The notes: a model not told the origin generated them from the sequence alone. Positions 1 to 8,167 are shown, numbered from the stretch's first letter. The stretch is 58,632 bases of DNA from JB111 sp052093225 (GCA_052093225.1 JBQDDG010000022.1:1-58632); one strand, 5' to 3'. A program made the numbers and translations.

Positions 1-181
1 CCCCGCTCCTGCGCCCGCCCCGGCGCCCCGTCCGGCCCCGGCCCCCGCGCCCGCCCCGGCCCCGGCGCCCCGCCCGGCCCCGAACTACTCGGCGGACTCC
101 GGCTACTCGGCGCCCTCGGCGAACTCGGGCCAGTCGGCCCCGTCGGCGGCCTCGGGCTGGTCGGCCGACTCGGCCGACTGA
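1..181 (+). CDS. C-terminal end of a Pro/Ala-rich protein (partial)
   Basis: The reading frame is open from base 2 to the TGA at 179-181. It encodes an alternating Pro-Ala stretch followed by a Tyr/Ser/Ala/Gly-rich tail (NYSADSGYSAPSANSG...) that ends WSADSAD. Such low-complexity tails occur on actinobacterial cell-envelope, DNA-binding and regulatory proteins. The catalytic or folded part lies outside the window, so no function can be given. Strong third-position GC agrees with real coding. The next recognisable gene is convergent on the minus strand. Confidence 0.55.
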   Translation, partial: PAPAPAPAPRPAPAPAPAPAPAPRPAPNYSADSGYSAPSANSGQSAPSAASGWSADSAD

Positions 182-423
182 CCGGAGCGGGCCACCGCCC
201 GCCCGAGGAGACGACGCCGGACGCGGGGGGGGGCGGCCCCCCCGGGCGGGGCCCCGCCCCGCCCCCCGCGGGGGGGGGGGGGGGGGGGGCGGGCGGGGCG
301 CAGGGCCCGCCCCCCCCCGGGGCCCCCGGCCGGGGGCGCCCCCCCCCCCCCCGGTGCCGCCGCGGCGGCCGCGGGGGGGCCCCCCCCCCCGGGGGGCCCC
401 CCCGGCGCGTCGCCCGTCGATGG
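182..423. other. Poly-G/poly-C low-complexity stretch, probable low-quality sequence
   Basis: The 242 bases between two convergent genes are almost pure G and C. They include a run of 20 G (270-289) and a run of 14 C (339-352), with many shorter runs. Nothing else in the window resembles this. The 3' end of the DUF998 gene should fall here, but homopolymer-length errors make every reading frame unreliable. I see no other feature in it. Confidence 0.7.
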
Positions 424-1117
424 GGCCGGGGGAGGCGGCGGCATTCGCGCTGTCCCGGCGCGACGTCGTGAGCACGCCGATCCCGAGGATGCACGCCCAC
501 AGCGGCAGCGGCCACAGCGTGAGCCGCTCCGGGACCGACCAGTTGAGGTCCTGCGTCACGAGCGTGACCGTGACGAGCGCGGCGACCAGGCAGAAGGCGC
601 CGATCCCCACCCCGAGGCGACCGGTGCCCGCCAGCGGTCCGCCGCCCCGGGCCAGCTGGATGGCCAGGAGCGTCGTGGCGGCGGGGGCGAAGAAGAAGAT
701 CGGGACCGAGACGAGCGAGTGCAGGTCGATGACCGTGTCGATCGGGACGAGCGCCGTGCCGATCGCGCTCACACCGGCCAGGACGAACAGCCCGCGCGTC
801 ACGGCGCGCAGCGCCGTGCGCGGCAGGATCGTGCTGATCAGCCAGGCGCCGGTGGCGAGCAGGATCCCGAACGCCGCGAACGCGGAGTTCATCAGCGGGT
901 GCCACGGGGAACACACCTCGACCCACGCCCACCGGTAGGGGATCCACACGCAGCTCGAGGCACCGAGGTCGGAGATCGTGTGCGTGAGGAACGAGAACGG
1001 CGCCGTCACGCGCGACGCGACGACGATCTCGACCAGCCAGTACAGCGGGAGGACGACCCAGATCGCCGCACCGATGCGCGCCGCCGCGGTGGGACGCGCG
1101 GTGGGGGTGACGGGCAC
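424..1117 (-). CDS. DUF998-family integral membrane protein
   Basis: A GTG at 1117 with a good ribosome site (AAGGAG, five bases upstream) opens a frame reading MPVTPTARPTAAARIGAAIW. It encodes about 224 recognisable residues with six or so hydrophobic segments. The loop after the first segment (SFLTHTISDLGASSC) and the later pair of segments around LVPIDTVIDLHSLVSVPIFF fit the DUF998 family of small actinobacterial membrane proteins of unknown function. The family's usual length (about 210-230 residues) implies a stop near 400-440, but the frame runs into the poly-G/C stretch, so the 3' end given is approximate. It lies downstream of the MazG-like gene on the same strand. Confidence 0.7.
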
Positions 1118-1270
1118 GGGAACTCCTTCGGGGCGGCCGGCAGGGGCCTGGGTCGGCAGGGCGGCGATCGGCGTTCGTGGGGCGGCGATCGACGCCGGTG
1201 GGGCGGCGCTCGCCGCCGAGGAACAGGTTCGCCGTCGGCCGCCTGCCGGTCAACAGGGACGGTGGGAAGG

Positions 1271-1723
1271 TCAGCCCTGCCCGGCCTTCCCGGCGGGGTC
1301 GGTGGTCCCGTCGGGTCCGGCCTCCGTGGCGGTCCCGGCCGGTCCTGCCGTCCCGGCCGGCCCGGTGCCGCGCTCGTACTCCGTGTACTTCGCGTTCGAG
1401 CCGCGCACCAGATCGGCCGGGTACTTCTCGGCGTTCGTCGCCATCTTGTCCGTCCAGGCCGCACCCAGGTCGATCCCGAGGCTGTCGGCGGCCTGCAGCA
1501 GGTAGGACGCGACGTCGGCGAGCTCGTCCCCGAGCGCACGCGCACCCTCGGGCGTGGCGGCGAGCGCCCTCAGCTCGTCGTCCGTGCGCCACTGCGTGAG
1601 CTCGGCCAGCTCACCGACCTCGCCGACGAGGGCGAGCACGAGGTTGCGCGGCGTGTGGAACCTGCCCCACTCGCGCTCGGCGCCGAACGCCCGCAGGTCC
1701 GTGGTCATGCGCTCGAGGTCCAT
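1271..1723 (-). CDS. MazG-like nucleotide pyrophosphohydrolase
   Basis: The 150-residue protein carries the all-alpha NTP pyrophosphohydrolase metal site: the helix GEVGELAELTQW supplies the first acidic residues and DELADVASYLL supplies the ExxD pair. This matches the small MazG-like/dCTPase-like family, which hydrolyses non-canonical or surplus (d)NTPs to the monophosphate and pyrophosphate in the cytoplasm. The substrate cannot be read from sequence. The last 30 residues are Gly/Pro/Ala-rich and outside the fold. TAGAAC lies six bases before the ATG, so the mRNA may be leaderless. It is divergent from the HAD gene across a 73-base gap containing an inverted repeat. Confidence 0.85.
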   Translation of the reverse strand: MDLERMTTDLRAFGAEREWGRFHTPRNLVLALVGEVGELAELTQWRTDDELRALAATPEGARALGDELADVASYLLQAADSLGIDLGAAWTDKMATNAEKYPADLVRGSNAKYTEYERGTGPAGTAGPAGTATEAGPDGTTDPAGKAGQG

Positions 1724-1744
1724 GGCACGGTTCTACCGTGTGCG

Positions 1745-1775
1745 CGGTGACCGGGCCTTCACCGTCCGGTCACCG
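1745..1775. promoter_or_regulatory. 10-bp inverted repeat between divergent genes, operator-like
   Basis: CGGTGACCGG (1745-1754) and CCGGTCACCG (1766-1775) are perfect inverted copies with an 11-base spacer and centres 21 bp apart, about two helical turns. It lies between the mazG-like start (1723) and the HAD start (1797), where a shared operator could control both. Its position upstream of both starts argues against a terminator. Confidence 0.4.
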
Positions 1776-1796
1776 AGGCGTGGTTCGATGCACCGC

Positions 1797-2444
1797 GTGA
1801 CTGCCCCGAACGCCCCCGAGACCGACCGTGCCGTCCTCTTCGACGTCGGTGGGACCCTCGCCTCCGACGGCCCGGTCGTCACCATCGTCGCGCGCCTGCT
1901 CGGACTGCCCACCGAGGGTGAGGCGCTCCGGTCCGTCATCGACGCCGTCAAGGTGCACCGCCCCGAGTACGACCGCACGGGCGACGACGTCACCTACTGG
2001 CAGCGGGTGTCCGACGACGCCGGCGGACCGCGCGTCACCCCCGCCGTGCTCGAGCAGCTCGTCGCCGCCGACATCCAGCGCTGGGCGCGCCTGACGCACC
2101 CCGTCATGCACCTGCTCCGGGAGCTGAGCCGGGCCGGCGTGCAGATGGGCGTCCTGTCGAACGCGCCGCTGTCCCTCGCTCGGACGTTCGACAACCAGAC
2201 GTGGTCGGAGATGATCTCCGTCCAGCGCTTCTCCTGCTTCACGCAGCTGAGCAAGCCCGACGCCGCCGCCTTCGAGGACGCCGTCCTCCACCTCGGCTTG
2301 CCCGCCGAGCGCGTCGTCTACCTCGACGACCGCCAGGACAACGTCGACGCCGGGGCGTCGGTCGGTCTCGACGCCCACCTGTGGCGGGGCGCGGACCACG
2401 CCCGGGCGCTCCTCGTCGAGCGGGAGATCCTCGGGCAGGACTGA
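1797..2444 (+). CDS. HAD-superfamily hydrolase
   Basis: This is a 215-residue haloacid-dehalogenase-fold protein. Motif I is FDVGGTL (nucleophile Asp; the usual second Asp is Gly, as in some HAD subfamilies), motif II is GVLSNAP, motif III is the Lys in SKPD, and motif IV is YLDDRQDN. The segment between motifs I and II is a helical cap, so it probably acts on a small soluble phosphate ester or similar substrate; which one is unknown. GTG 1797 was chosen because TTCGAT lies seven bases upstream; an in-frame ATG at 1788 is the alternative. Replacement of the acid/base Asp could mean altered chemistry. Confidence 0.8.
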   Translation: MTAPNAPETDRAVLFDVGGTLASDGPVVTIVARLLGLPTEGEALRSVIDAVKVHRPEYDRTGDDVTYWQRVSDDAGGPRVTPAVLEQLVAADIQRWARLTHPVMHLLRELSRAGVQMGVLSNAPLSLARTFDNQTWSEMISVQRFSCFTQLSKPDAAAFEDAVLHLGLPAERVVYLDDRQDNVDAGASVGLDAHLWRGADHARALLVEREILGQD

Positions 2445-2458
2445 CCCGCGCGCCGGGC

Positions 2459-3412
2459 TCACTCGCCGCCGAGCGCCCGCCGCTCGACCGCCTCGCGGAT
2501 GCCGTGCAGGTGCCGGTCGACCATCCGCTCGATGCGGGTGTCGAACTCGCTGGCACCCGGCGACGAGGCGGGGTGGGCGAGGAACGCCAGGTACAGGGCG
2601 GTGCCCTCGACCGAGGCGATGAGGTCGGTGGCGTCCTCCTCCGTCGGCTCGTGCTCACCCTCGGCATGCTCGAGGAGCGTCCGGGTGAGGTCACGGATGC
2701 TGCGACCGACCGTCTCCTGCCAGATGGTGTCGAACACCTCGGGGTAGATCCGGGCCTCGATGTTGAGCCGGTAGATCGCCGGGCCGTAGGTCCCGCCGTA
2801 CTGGCTGATGCGGCGCTTCGCCGCGTGGATGAGGAGCTCGCGCACGCCCAGGCCCTCGGACTGCTCGTGGTCCGGTGCGACGACCGAGAGGTCGAGGCTC
2901 GTGAGCGCGTCGATGAGCAGGGCCTGCTTGTCCGGCCACCGCAGGTAGATCGACGACTTGCCCAGCCCCGCCTCGGCCGCCACGGCGTCGAGGGAGAGGC
3001 CGGCCCAGCCGCGCTGGCCGAACAGCTCGAGGACGGCCGTGAACGCCTTGCGCTCGGCGTCGGCGTTGCGGGGCCGGCCCGGGCCGCGCCGTCGGTTCGC
3101 CGACGCGGCGTCCCTGGGCTGCCGGGGGCGTGCGGGCCGCGTCTGGGACTCGGCCGGGTCGAAGTGGTAGCCGCCCGGCGGCGGCAGGCGGTCCCCGGCC
3201 GCGAGCCACGGCTCGAACGGCCGGCCGGAGATCGTCGGGCGCCGGCGCGAGGGCCGGTTGTCGTCCGGGAACGGGTCGGCGCCGGCGAAGGGGCCCACCT
3301 CGTCGTCGTCGCCCCGCGGCGCTCCCGACGACGGCTCGCGGGAAGGAGGTGCCGGCGGCGTCGTGCGGGTCCAGGGCAACGGGCGGCTCTGGGCCGGGCG
3401 TCGTGCGTCCAT
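2459..3412 (-). CDS. TetR/AcrR-family transcriptional regulator with long N-terminal extension
   Basis: Residues 117-165 form a TetR N-terminal DNA-binding domain (AFTAVLELFGQRGW, then LDAVAAEAGLGKSSIYLRWP with the recognition helix GKSSIYLRW). The rest is an all-helical ligand/dimer domain. The first 110 residues are Pro/Arg/Asp-rich and look disordered, ending in the basic stretch NRRRGPGRPR, which could contact the DNA minor groove like an AT-hook. A later start is possible but no strong ribosome site is visible. It lies 43 bases after deoD on the same strand and may be co-transcribed with it. The regulated gene is not evident. Confidence 0.85.
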   Translation of the reverse strand: MDARRPAQSRPLPWTRTTPPAPPSREPSSGAPRGDDDEVGPFAGADPFPDDNRPSRRRPTISGRPFEPWLAAGDRLPPPGGYHFDPAESQTRPARPRQPRDAASANRRRGPGRPRNADAERKAFTAVLELFGQRGWAGLSLDAVAAEAGLGKSSIYLRWPDKQALLIDALTSLDLSVVAPDHEQSEGLGVRELLIHAAKRRISQYGGTYGPAIYRLNIEARIYPEVFDTIWQETVGRSIRDLTRTLLEHAEGEHEPTEEDATDLIASVEGTALYLAFLAHPASSPGASEFDTRIERMVDRHLHGIREAVERRALGGE

Positions 3413-3455
3413 CGGGGCCTCGTTCCGGACGGCGCCGCCGGCGCCGCCCTCGGGG

Positions 3456-4172
3456 TCAGGAGTGCGCCGCCGCCAGGGCGAGCGTGAGGGCGAGGGTGAA
3501 GCGGGTCTCGCGGTCCTCGGGCGACATGTCGCCAGAGTGGTCGAGCAGGTGGTCCGAGACGGTGAGGACCGCGAGAGCCTCGCGCCCGTACTCGGCGGCG
3601 ACGCCGTACAGACCGGCCGCCTCCATCTCGACCGCCAGCGTGCCGTAGGAGGCGAGCGCCTCGTTGAGCTCGGGCGCGTTGCCGTAGAAGTGGTCGCGGG
3701 ACACGATCGGGGCGACGTGGACCGGGGTGTCGCCGGCGTGCTCCTTCGACGCCTCGACGGCGGCGGCGACGAGCGGGTAGCTCGCCACCGCGGAGAAGTG
3801 CAGCCCCGGCAGCCGGGGCACGTTGATCGCCGAGTCGGTGTGGGCGCCGAGCGCGATGACGACGTCGCCGACGCTGACGTGCCGGGCCAGGCCGCCGGCC
3901 GTGCCGACCCGGACGATCCGCTGCACGCCGAAGTGCTCGAACAGCTCGTTGGCGTACAGCACGGTCGACGCCATGCCCATGCCCGAGGCCATCACCGAGA
4001 GCGGCTTGCCGTCGACCTCGCCGGTGAAGACCTTGTTCGCCCGGACGTCGGAGACGACCTCAGCGTCCGGCATGAGCAGGCCGGCGATGCGCGCGGCGCG
4101 GCGCGGGTCACCGGGCAGGAGGACGGCGGGGGCGATGTCGCCGGGCTCGGCGGCGATGTGGGGCGTGGCCAT
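3456..4172 (-). CDS. deoD: Purine-nucleoside phosphorylase, DeoD type
   Basis: The 238-residue protein matches hexameric bacterial PNP (about 235-240 residues), which cleaves purine (deoxy)nucleosides with phosphate to base and (deoxy)ribose-1-phosphate in purine salvage. Visible motifs are the phosphate-site LLPGDPRRA near the N-terminus, MASGMGMAS, RVGTAGGL, the base/sugar site VEMEAAGLYG, and the catalytic Asp in TVSDHLLDHSG. Transcription is probably from its own promoter between its ATG and the terminator of the upstream phosphatase gene. Downstream follows the TetR gene after 43 bases. Confidence 0.95.
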   Translation of the reverse strand: MATPHIAAEPGDIAPAVLLPGDPRRAARIAGLLMPDAEVVSDVRANKVFTGEVDGKPLSVMASGMGMASTVLYANELFEHFGVQRIVRVGTAGGLARHVSVGDVVIALGAHTDSAINVPRLPGLHFSAVASYPLVAAAVEASKEHAGDTPVHVAPIVSRDHFYGNAPELNEALASYGTLAVEMEAAGLYGVAAEYGREALAVLTVSDHLLDHSGDMSPEDRETRFTLALTLALAAAHS

Positions 4173-4252
4173 GGGAGTAGATCCTGACGTCGGGTCCGGC
4201 GCCGCAGGTGACGGCGTCGTGTGAATGATCCCACGGATGACGCCAGTTGTGG

Positions 4253-4300
4253 ACCGAGAAAGCCCCGCACCGACGGAATCGCGGTGCGGGGCCCTCTCGG
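4253..4300 (-). terminator. Rho-independent-like terminator after the alkaline phosphatase gene
   Basis: GCCCCGCACCG (4262-4272) pairs perfectly with CGGTGCGGGGC (4282-4292) around a 9-base loop. An outer CCGAGA/TCTCGG pair (4253-4258 and 4295-4300) extends the stem. It starts eight bases past the phosphatase stop codon and separates that gene from deoD. There is no U-tract, as is usual in actinobacteria. Confidence 0.8.
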
Positions 4301-4307
4301 TATCGGG

Positions 4308-6488
4308 TCAGGGCAGGCGTCGCACGCCCAGGGTGTCCTCCCCGTCACCGTCCCAGTCGCCCACGAGCACGTCGTCGCCGGCGCGTCCGTAGTGCAGCTC
4401 GACGTCGGCCCAGCGCGAGTCGAACGAGTTCGCCACGAGGTAGAGGTTGCCGCGGCGCACGGCGAAGGTGTCGGCGCCGTCCGCGTCCCAGTCGCCGACG
4501 AGGACGTCGTCCTCGGCGCGGCCGTAGGTCAGCTCGTTGTCCGCCCGACCGCCGGACTGGTCGTCGTCGAGGAAGTAGGTGTTCCCTCGACGCACGGCGA
4601 AGGTGTCGACGGCGTCGCCGTCCCAGTCGCCCACGAGCACCTCGTCGCCGGTGCGTCCGTAGCTCAGCTCGACCTCCGCGTCGCCGGAGGCGAGGGAGTC
4701 GGACAGGAAGAAGTCGTTGCCTCGTCGTACGGCGAAGGTGTCGACGGCGTCGCCGTCCCAGTCGCCCACGAGCACCTCGTCGCCGGCGCGGCCGTAGTCG
4801 AGGACGACGTCCGCGGGGCCGTCGGTGAGGTCGTTGCCGACGAAGTACCGGTTGCCGCGCCGCACCGTGAGGGTGTCGGTGCCGTCCCCGTCCCAGTCGC
4901 CGACCAGCACGTCGTCGCCGGCGCGCCCGTAGCGGAAGACGTGGTTGGCGTTCGTGGTCCAGGAGTCGTTGAGGAAGAAGCCGTGCTCGAGGTCCGCCGG
5001 GGGCTCCGGCGCAGGCTCGGCCCACAGCTCGTCGAGGATGACCTGACCGATGTCCGTGTTGTCGAGGTAGGCGCCGCGCACCGGGTCCTCGCCGGTGGCG
5101 CGGGCGTCGAAGGCGTCGGACCCGCCGCCGATGGCGAAGAAGGGGACGAGCTGGTTGGAGTGGCCGAGCCGGTGCCAGGTGTGCTCCGGCAGCTCGCCCG
5201 CGCCGTTGGACTCCATCGGGGTCCAGGCCGGGTTCGCGTCCGGGCCGGAGATGTAGCCGGCCTCGTGGTCGGCGGTGACGACGACCATCGTCTCCTCCCA
5301 GCTGCTGTTCTCCTCGACCCACGACGAGATCGCCTCGACGGTCTCGTTGAGCGTGATCGTCTCCTCGACGACGCGCGCCGGCGCGTTGAGCTCCGAGGAC
5401 CAGTCGATCGCCCCGCTCTCCACGGCGAGGAAGAAGCCCTCGTCGGAGGCGTGGTCCAGCACGTTGAGCGCGCCGAGCGTCATCTCGGACAGCTCGGGCA
5501 CGGTCTCGATGAACGGCTCCTCGAACGGGACGTCGCTCTCGCCGTCGTCCCGCGCCTCCTGGGTCGTGGTCCAGACCTGGGCCACGCCGAACACGTGCTC
5601 GGGCGGCGCCTCGTCGTCCGCGAGCGCCTGGAAGTCCGTGCGCTCCTCGATGAGCTCGAAGTCCGTCTCGCCGTTGCCCAGGCGGGTCCAGGTCTCCTCG
5701 CTCACGTAGTTGAAGTCGGGCTCGTCGTACCGGTCGCCGTTGTCGTCGTACCAGGGGTGGCCGGCACCCATCACCACGTTGAGGCCGGAGTCGTCGACGA
5801 GCATGTCGGAGACGCCGAGGTAGTCGAGGCGGCTCTCGTTGTGGATGGCGAACGAGGCCGGCGTCGGGTGGGGGAAGACGACGTTCGTCACGACGCCGGT
5901 GGCCCGGCCCTGGGCCTGGGCGCGCTCGACGACGTTCTCGATCGGGGCGCCCGACGGATCGACGCCGACGGCCTGGTTGACCGTCTTCTCACCCGTGGCC
6001 ATCGCGGTGGCCGCGGCGGCGGAGTCCGTGGGATCGGCGGCGACCGAGTCGTCGAAGCTGCCCCACATCTCGCCCGGGTCGTAGCCGCCGTCGACGGAGT
6101 AGGTGCTCATCCCGTACTGGACCGGCCAGTGCTCGTAGACCTGGTGGGGAGTGTCGCCGTCGACGTCCTCGACCTCGCCCGACCCGGGGTCGACCGACAC
6201 CTGGTAGCGGCTCTCGCCGGTCTCGAACATGGTGGCGAGGTCGAGGTGGTTGTACCCCATGCCGTCACCGACCACGACGATGATGTTGTCCGGGCCGTCG
6301 GCGCCCGTGGCCTGGGCGCCAGCCGTCGCGGTGGCCGCGGCAGCCGGGTCCGCGCCCGGTCCTTCGGGCCCCTCGGGGGTCTGCTCGCCGTCGGCGATGG
6401 CCGGTGCGGCGGCCGTGAGCGTGACGGCGACCGCGGCCGCGAGGCCGAGTCCCGCCGACCGGCGTCGGCCGGTCATGTGCGTGCGCAT
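4308..6488 (-). CDS. Secreted alkaline phosphatase with C-terminal DxDGD beta-propeller-like repeats
   Basis: The 726-residue precursor begins MRTHMTGRRR, with AAGGAG seven bases upstream (6496-6501), and carries a Sec signal peptide ending near PAIADG. The alkaline phosphatase domain has the metal-binding IIVVVGDGMG, the nucleophile Ser156 in DPTDSAAAATAM, and the C-terminal ligands in ESGAIDW, VTADHEAGY and HTWHRLGHS. It should release phosphate from phosphomonoesters outside the cell. After about residue 550 come five copies (four full, one short) of a 45-residue unit YGRAGDDVLVGDWDGDG...VRRGN, a VCBS/FG-GAP-like Ca-binding repeat common in secreted actinobacterial enzymes. Divergent from the phosphodiester glycosidase gene. 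Confidence 0.93.
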   Translation of the reverse strand: MRTHMTGRRRSAGLGLAAAVAVTLTAAAPAIADGEQTPEGPEGPGADPAAAATATAGAQATGADGPDNIIVVVGDGMGYNHLDLATMFETGESRYQVSVDPGSGEVEDVDGDTPHQVYEHWPVQYGMSTYSVDGGYDPGEMWGSFDDSVAADPTDSAAAATAMATGEKTVNQAVGVDPSGAPIENVVERAQAQGRATGVVTNVVFPHPTPASFAIHNESRLDYLGVSDMLVDDSGLNVVMGAGHPWYDDNGDRYDEPDFNYVSEETWTRLGNGETDFELIEERTDFQALADDEAPPEHVFGVAQVWTTTQEARDDGESDVPFEEPFIETVPELSEMTLGALNVLDHASDEGFFLAVESGAIDWSSELNAPARVVEETITLNETVEAISSWVEENSSWEETMVVVTADHEAGYISGPDANPAWTPMESNGAGELPEHTWHRLGHSNQLVPFFAIGGGSDAFDARATGEDPVRGAYLDNTDIGQVILDELWAEPAPEPPADLEHGFFLNDSWTTNANHVFRYGRAGDDVLVGDWDGDGTDTLTVRRGNRYFVGNDLTDGPADVVLDYGRAGDEVLVGDWDGDAVDTFAVRRGNDFFLSDSLASGDAEVELSYGRTGDEVLVGDWDGDAVDTFAVRRGNTYFLDDDQSGGRADNELTYGRAEDDVLVGDWDADGADTFAVRRGNLYLVANSFDSRWADVELHYGRAGDDVLVGDWDGDGEDTLGVRRLP

Positions 6489-6690
6489 CGATGAACTCCT
6501 TGAAGGGGACAGCTGTGTGATGCCGTCCACACGAGGGGGTCATGCGCGGGGGCCGGACGGCCCGGCGAAGGTACGGACGCCAGTTGTCCGCGGGGGGAGC
6601 GGCGAGCCAACGCCCGGCATCCTGGGTGTGAATGGCCAGGTCCCACATCTGAGCAGAGTGGCGAGGTCGCGCGCTGTTCGACCGCGGGTC

Positions 6691-6714
6691 GTGTCCGGGT
6701 CGCGTCCCGGACAC
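6691..6714. promoter_or_regulatory. Perfect 24-bp palindrome upstream of the phosphodiester glycosidase gene
   Basis: GTGTCCGGG (6691-6699) and CCCGGACAC (6706-6714) are perfect inverted copies around a 6-base spacer, centres 15 bp apart. It lies in the 282-base divergent promoter region. A plausible -10 (TAGCGT, 6725-6730) for the plus-strand gene starts 11 bases later, so a bound protein would cover the -35 region. The protein that binds is unknown; no GTTCACC-type PHO box is seen. Confidence 0.5.
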
Positions 6715-6770
6715 ATGGCCTGCCTAGCGTCCGGCGCGTCCGATATCCAGCCAGACGAGGGGGACGTCCC

Positions 6771-8081
6771 ATGGCACCCAGCACCCACCACGCCGACCGG
6801 TCACGAGCGAGGGCGCGCGCACGCGTGCTCGCCGCCCTTGCGCTCGCCACGACGGCGACCGGGGCGGCCGTCGCGGTCCCGGCGTCCGCCGAGGACGTGG
6901 CCCCGGCGGGCCCGCCCACCGCCGGCTCGGAGGAGGTCGGGATCGAGCGGACCGCCGTCGCCGAGATCGCCGAGGGCGTCCAGCACACGACCTACCGGGT
7001 GACGACCCCCGAGGGGGCCTCGGACGCCCACCTGCTCACGGTCGACCTCACCGAGGCCGGGACCGACCTGCTCACCGGCCCTTCGATCACCAAGCCCCAG
7101 CGGCCCGACGACATGGGCGAGGCCGCCGGCGCGGTCGCGGCCGTCAACGGCGACTTCTTCCAGAACACGGTCGATGCCACGCACGGCGAGATCCAGGCGA
7201 CGTTCGCGGCCGCGGGCGTCGAGGTCCGCGACGGCGAGATCCGCCAGTCGGCGGTGCCCTACAGCCAGCGCCACGGCGAGTCGCTGTCGTCGCGGTGGAA
7301 CGACGGCGACGAGGTCGTCGGTGTCACCCGCTCGGGCCGGGGCGTCGTCACCGACGTCGAGCTCGACGCCTTCGTCACGGCGCGCGGCCAGGGCCGCATC
7401 GACGTCGACGGGCTCAACCAGTACGGCATGGGCACCGACCAGGTCACGCTCTTCGACGAGCACTGGGGCGACGGCCCGCGCGAGCGGGCGGCCTGCGGCG
7501 ACGAGGAGGACCGCGGGACCGCGTGCACCGAGGACGTGCTCGAGGTCCGGCTCGAGAGGGGGCGCGTCGTCGAGGTCTCCGACCTGGCGGGCGGCGCCGG
7601 GGCGGTCGGGGACGGGCAGCAGGTGCTGCTGGGCCGCGAGGACGGTGCCGACGAGCTGCGTTCCCTCGAGGTCGGCGACCGCGTGAACACGCACGTACGG
7701 TCGCGGTCGGCGGGTGCCGGCCGGCTCGACTGGGCCATCGGTGGCGGGGTCGTCGTCCGAGACGGCGTCGTCGACGACATCCCGGAGCGCCCGCTCAACC
7801 CGCGCACCCTCGCCGGGGTGACGGACGGCGGTCGCACGCTCCAGCTGGTCGTCGTCGACGGCCGCAACCCCGACAGCGTCGGTATCTCCACGCGCGACGC
7901 GTCAGTCCTCATGGCCGAGCTCGGCTCCGAGGACGCCGTGCTGCTCGACGGCGGCGGGTCGAGCACGATGGTGGCGCGCCCCGATCTCGCCTCGGAGTTC
8001 GAGCTCCTCAGCCGCAGCCGTGAGGCCGGCATCGAGGTGCTCCGCGAGGTGCCGAACGGGATCGGCGTCTTCACGCGCTGA
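6771..8081 (+). CDS. Secreted phosphodiester glycosidase family protein (NAGPA-like)
   Basis: This 436-residue protein has an Arg-rich N-terminus and a Sec signal peptide ending near VPASAED. It belongs to the family of the mammalian uncovering enzyme (N-acetylglucosamine-1-phosphodiester alpha-N-acetylglucosaminidase). Diagnostic segments are AAVNGDFFQN, the hydrophobic AIGGGVVVRDG, NPRTLAGVTDGGRTLQLVVV and the glycine loop LLDGGGSSTMV near residue 393. Family members cleave sugar phosphodiesters; bacterial ones may trim wall teichoic acid or exopolysaccharide, which is an inference. It is divergent from a secreted alkaline phosphatase, so the two could act in sequence to liberate phosphate. 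Confidence 0.88.
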   Translation: MAPSTHHADRSRARARARVLAALALATTATGAAVAVPASAEDVAPAGPPTAGSEEVGIERTAVAEIAEGVQHTTYRVTTPEGASDAHLLTVDLTEAGTDLLTGPSITKPQRPDDMGEAAGAVAAVNGDFFQNTVDATHGEIQATFAAAGVEVRDGEIRQSAVPYSQRHGESLSSRWNDGDEVVGVTRSGRGVVTDVELDAFVTARGQGRIDVDGLNQYGMGTDQVTLFDEHWGDGPRERAACGDEEDRGTACTEDVLEVRLERGRVVEVSDLAGGAGAVGDGQQVLLGREDGADELRSLEVGDRVNTHVRSRSAGAGRLDWAIGGGVVVRDGVVDDIPERPLNPRTLAGVTDGGRTLQLVVVDGRNPDSVGISTRDASVLMAELGSEDAVLLDGGGSSTMVARPDLASEFELLSRSREAGIEVLREVPNGIGVFTR

Positions 8082-8123
8082 CCACCTCGGCGGACGCCGG
8101 CTATGGCGGATCGCGACCCACGC

Positions 8124-8167
8124 ACGACGGCGGGGCGCCGGACCACGGTCCGGCGCCCCGCCGTCGT
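8124..8167. terminator. Bidirectional terminator with a perfect 21-bp stem
   Basis: The 21 bases at 8124-8144 (core CGGGGCGCCGGACC) are exactly complementary to 8147-8167, leaving a two-base gap at the tip (in practice a small loop). It stands 42 bases after the glycosidase stop and 90 bases after the convergent MetE-like gene's stop, so it can serve both strands. Confidence 0.88.

Noticed and set aside
1788..1796. ATG at 1788 as start of the HAD gene
   Set aside because: It has no ribosome site or suitably placed -10. GTG 1797 has TTCGAT seven bases upstream and gives the usual family N-terminus, though 1788 cannot be fully excluded.
4239..6587. Shared 12-mer GACGCCAGTTGT upstream of both deoD (4239-4250) and the phosphatase gene (6576-6587)
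   Set aside because: Many 12-mer matches are expected by chance in a window of this size. Flanking bases do not match and distances to the starts differ.
6489..6770. PHO box for PhoP control of the divergent phosphoesterases
   Set aside because: I looked for direct GTTCACC-like repeats at 11-bp spacing and found none; only the 24-bp palindrome stands out.
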